Assembly (NCBI GenBank): GCA_947486475.1
Contig: CANKTR010000001.1
Span: 1-64,000, forward strand
Direction of reading: 5' to 3'
DNA from: Microbacteriaceae bacterium
GTDB taxonomy: Bacteria > Actinomycetota > Actinomycetes > Actinomycetales > Microbacteriaceae
DNA length: 64,000 nucleotides
How positions within the stretch are numbered: the stretch's first letter is position 1; the number at the start of each line of letters is the position of its first letter. The notes under the pieces are model-generated. The model worked only from the letters and a program-made list of their open reading frames with translations. It did not search any database and was not told the DNA's origin. Positions 63,772 through 64,000 of this stretch are shown here, in pieces. Both the position numbers and the translations under genes were made by a program.

Positions 63772-64000
63772 GTGTCAGCCGTTCGGCCGCACGGTGTGGG
63801 GTCCTTTGTGGTCAAGGCCCTCGCCATCGCGGTGGTTCCCCTGGTTTCGGTACCGCTCGTCTATCTGGTCTTTCGCGTGGCCGAAGTGGAATCCGGTGCC
63901 GTCCTCACCGAAGTACTAAGCCTTCGCACGGGGCAACTCTTGCTCAACACGGTGGTTCTTGTAGTCGCGGTCACCGTGACGGCACTGACGGTCGGAATTC
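63772..64000 (+). CDS. Iron(III) ABC transporter permease, N-terminal part
   Basis: The window ends after 76 codons. GTG 63772 lies one base past the stop of the binding protein. The visible segment has a first helix (VVKALAIAVVPLVSVPLVYLV), a loop with LRTGQLLLNTV and the start of a second helix, all typical of FbpB/SfuB permeases. Confidence 0.8.
   Translation, partial: MSAVRPHGVGSFVVKALAIAVVPLVSVPLVYLVFRVAEVESGAVLTEVLSLRTGQLLLNTVVLVVAVTVTALTVGI

Overview
The window looks like chromosome of an actinomycete (Actinomycetota, probably a Micrococcales-type genome). The GC content is high, starts are a mix of ATG and GTG, and the order SRP RNA, dnaX, recR, aspartokinase, asd is typical of the phylum. 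At least eleven genes seem to be read from leaderless transcripts, with a -10 hexamer exactly six bases before the start codon. There is a DtxR-type iron repressor with its classical metal ligands, and a matching iron box sits elsewhere in the window. Coding density is high and no gap between genes exceeds about 200 bases. I see no IS element, CRISPR array, rRNA or complete tRNA.

Layout. 1-17.5 kb is mostly housekeeping: an MMPL exporter with a divergent TetR, pirin, SRP RNA, dnaX-recR, lysC-asd, a TauE permease, mqo, a secreted fibronectin-III protein, dtxR, an ArsB/NhaD transporter, a CASTOR/POLLUX-like channel and a GNAT enzyme. 17.6-19.3 kb has an acetoacetate decarboxylase-family gene, then a short segment with a tRNA 3'-end-like fragment, a small membrane protein and a Cys/His-rich peptide.

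20-46.2 kb is a catabolic island. A long operon (20.1-28.6 kb) carries hpaE-hpaD-hpaG, a [3Fe-4S] ferredoxin, a ferredoxin reductase, a zinc alcohol dehydrogenase, and a MaoC hydratase, CitE-type lyase and CaiB CoA-transferase. Facing it is an etfB-etfA-cytochrome b operon. A GntR/FCD regulator, an acyl-CoA dehydrogenase and a succinate-semialdehyde dehydrogenase follow. From 34.9 kb come two glutamine-synthetase-like ligases, each with a class I glutamine amidotransferase, then a second alcohol dehydrogenase, an aldehyde dehydrogenase, an amino-acid/amine permease, a cytochrome P450, a MarR regulator and a second, nearly identical ferredoxin. The gene set resembles catabolism of amines through gamma-glutamyl intermediates (Puu and Ipu pathways) with a P450 oxidation step. 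Acid products could pass to acyl-CoA oxidation, with electrons leaving through ETF and the cytochrome b protein.

The main discovery is a repeated 22-bp palindrome-like operator upstream of hpaE, the permease, one ligase/amidotransferase pair, the P450, the marR gene itself and the second ferredoxin. It appears to tie the scattered catabolic operons into one MarR regulon. A second, AT-rich motif (YATATTATR) lies in the promoters of etfB, gntR and the acyl-CoA dehydrogenase.

46.2-64 kb holds a small sigma-region-4-like protein, an SDR, a broken homocysteine methyltransferase, three related secreted proteins (two with a metzincin motif), an SDR whose 3' end is partly duplicated, an MpaB-type oxygenase, DUF998, DUF2130 and DUF2834 proteins, a heterodimeric ABC exporter, a cupin, a ROK kinase with an overlapping SIS isomerase, and the start of an iron ABC uptake operon behind a DtxR box.
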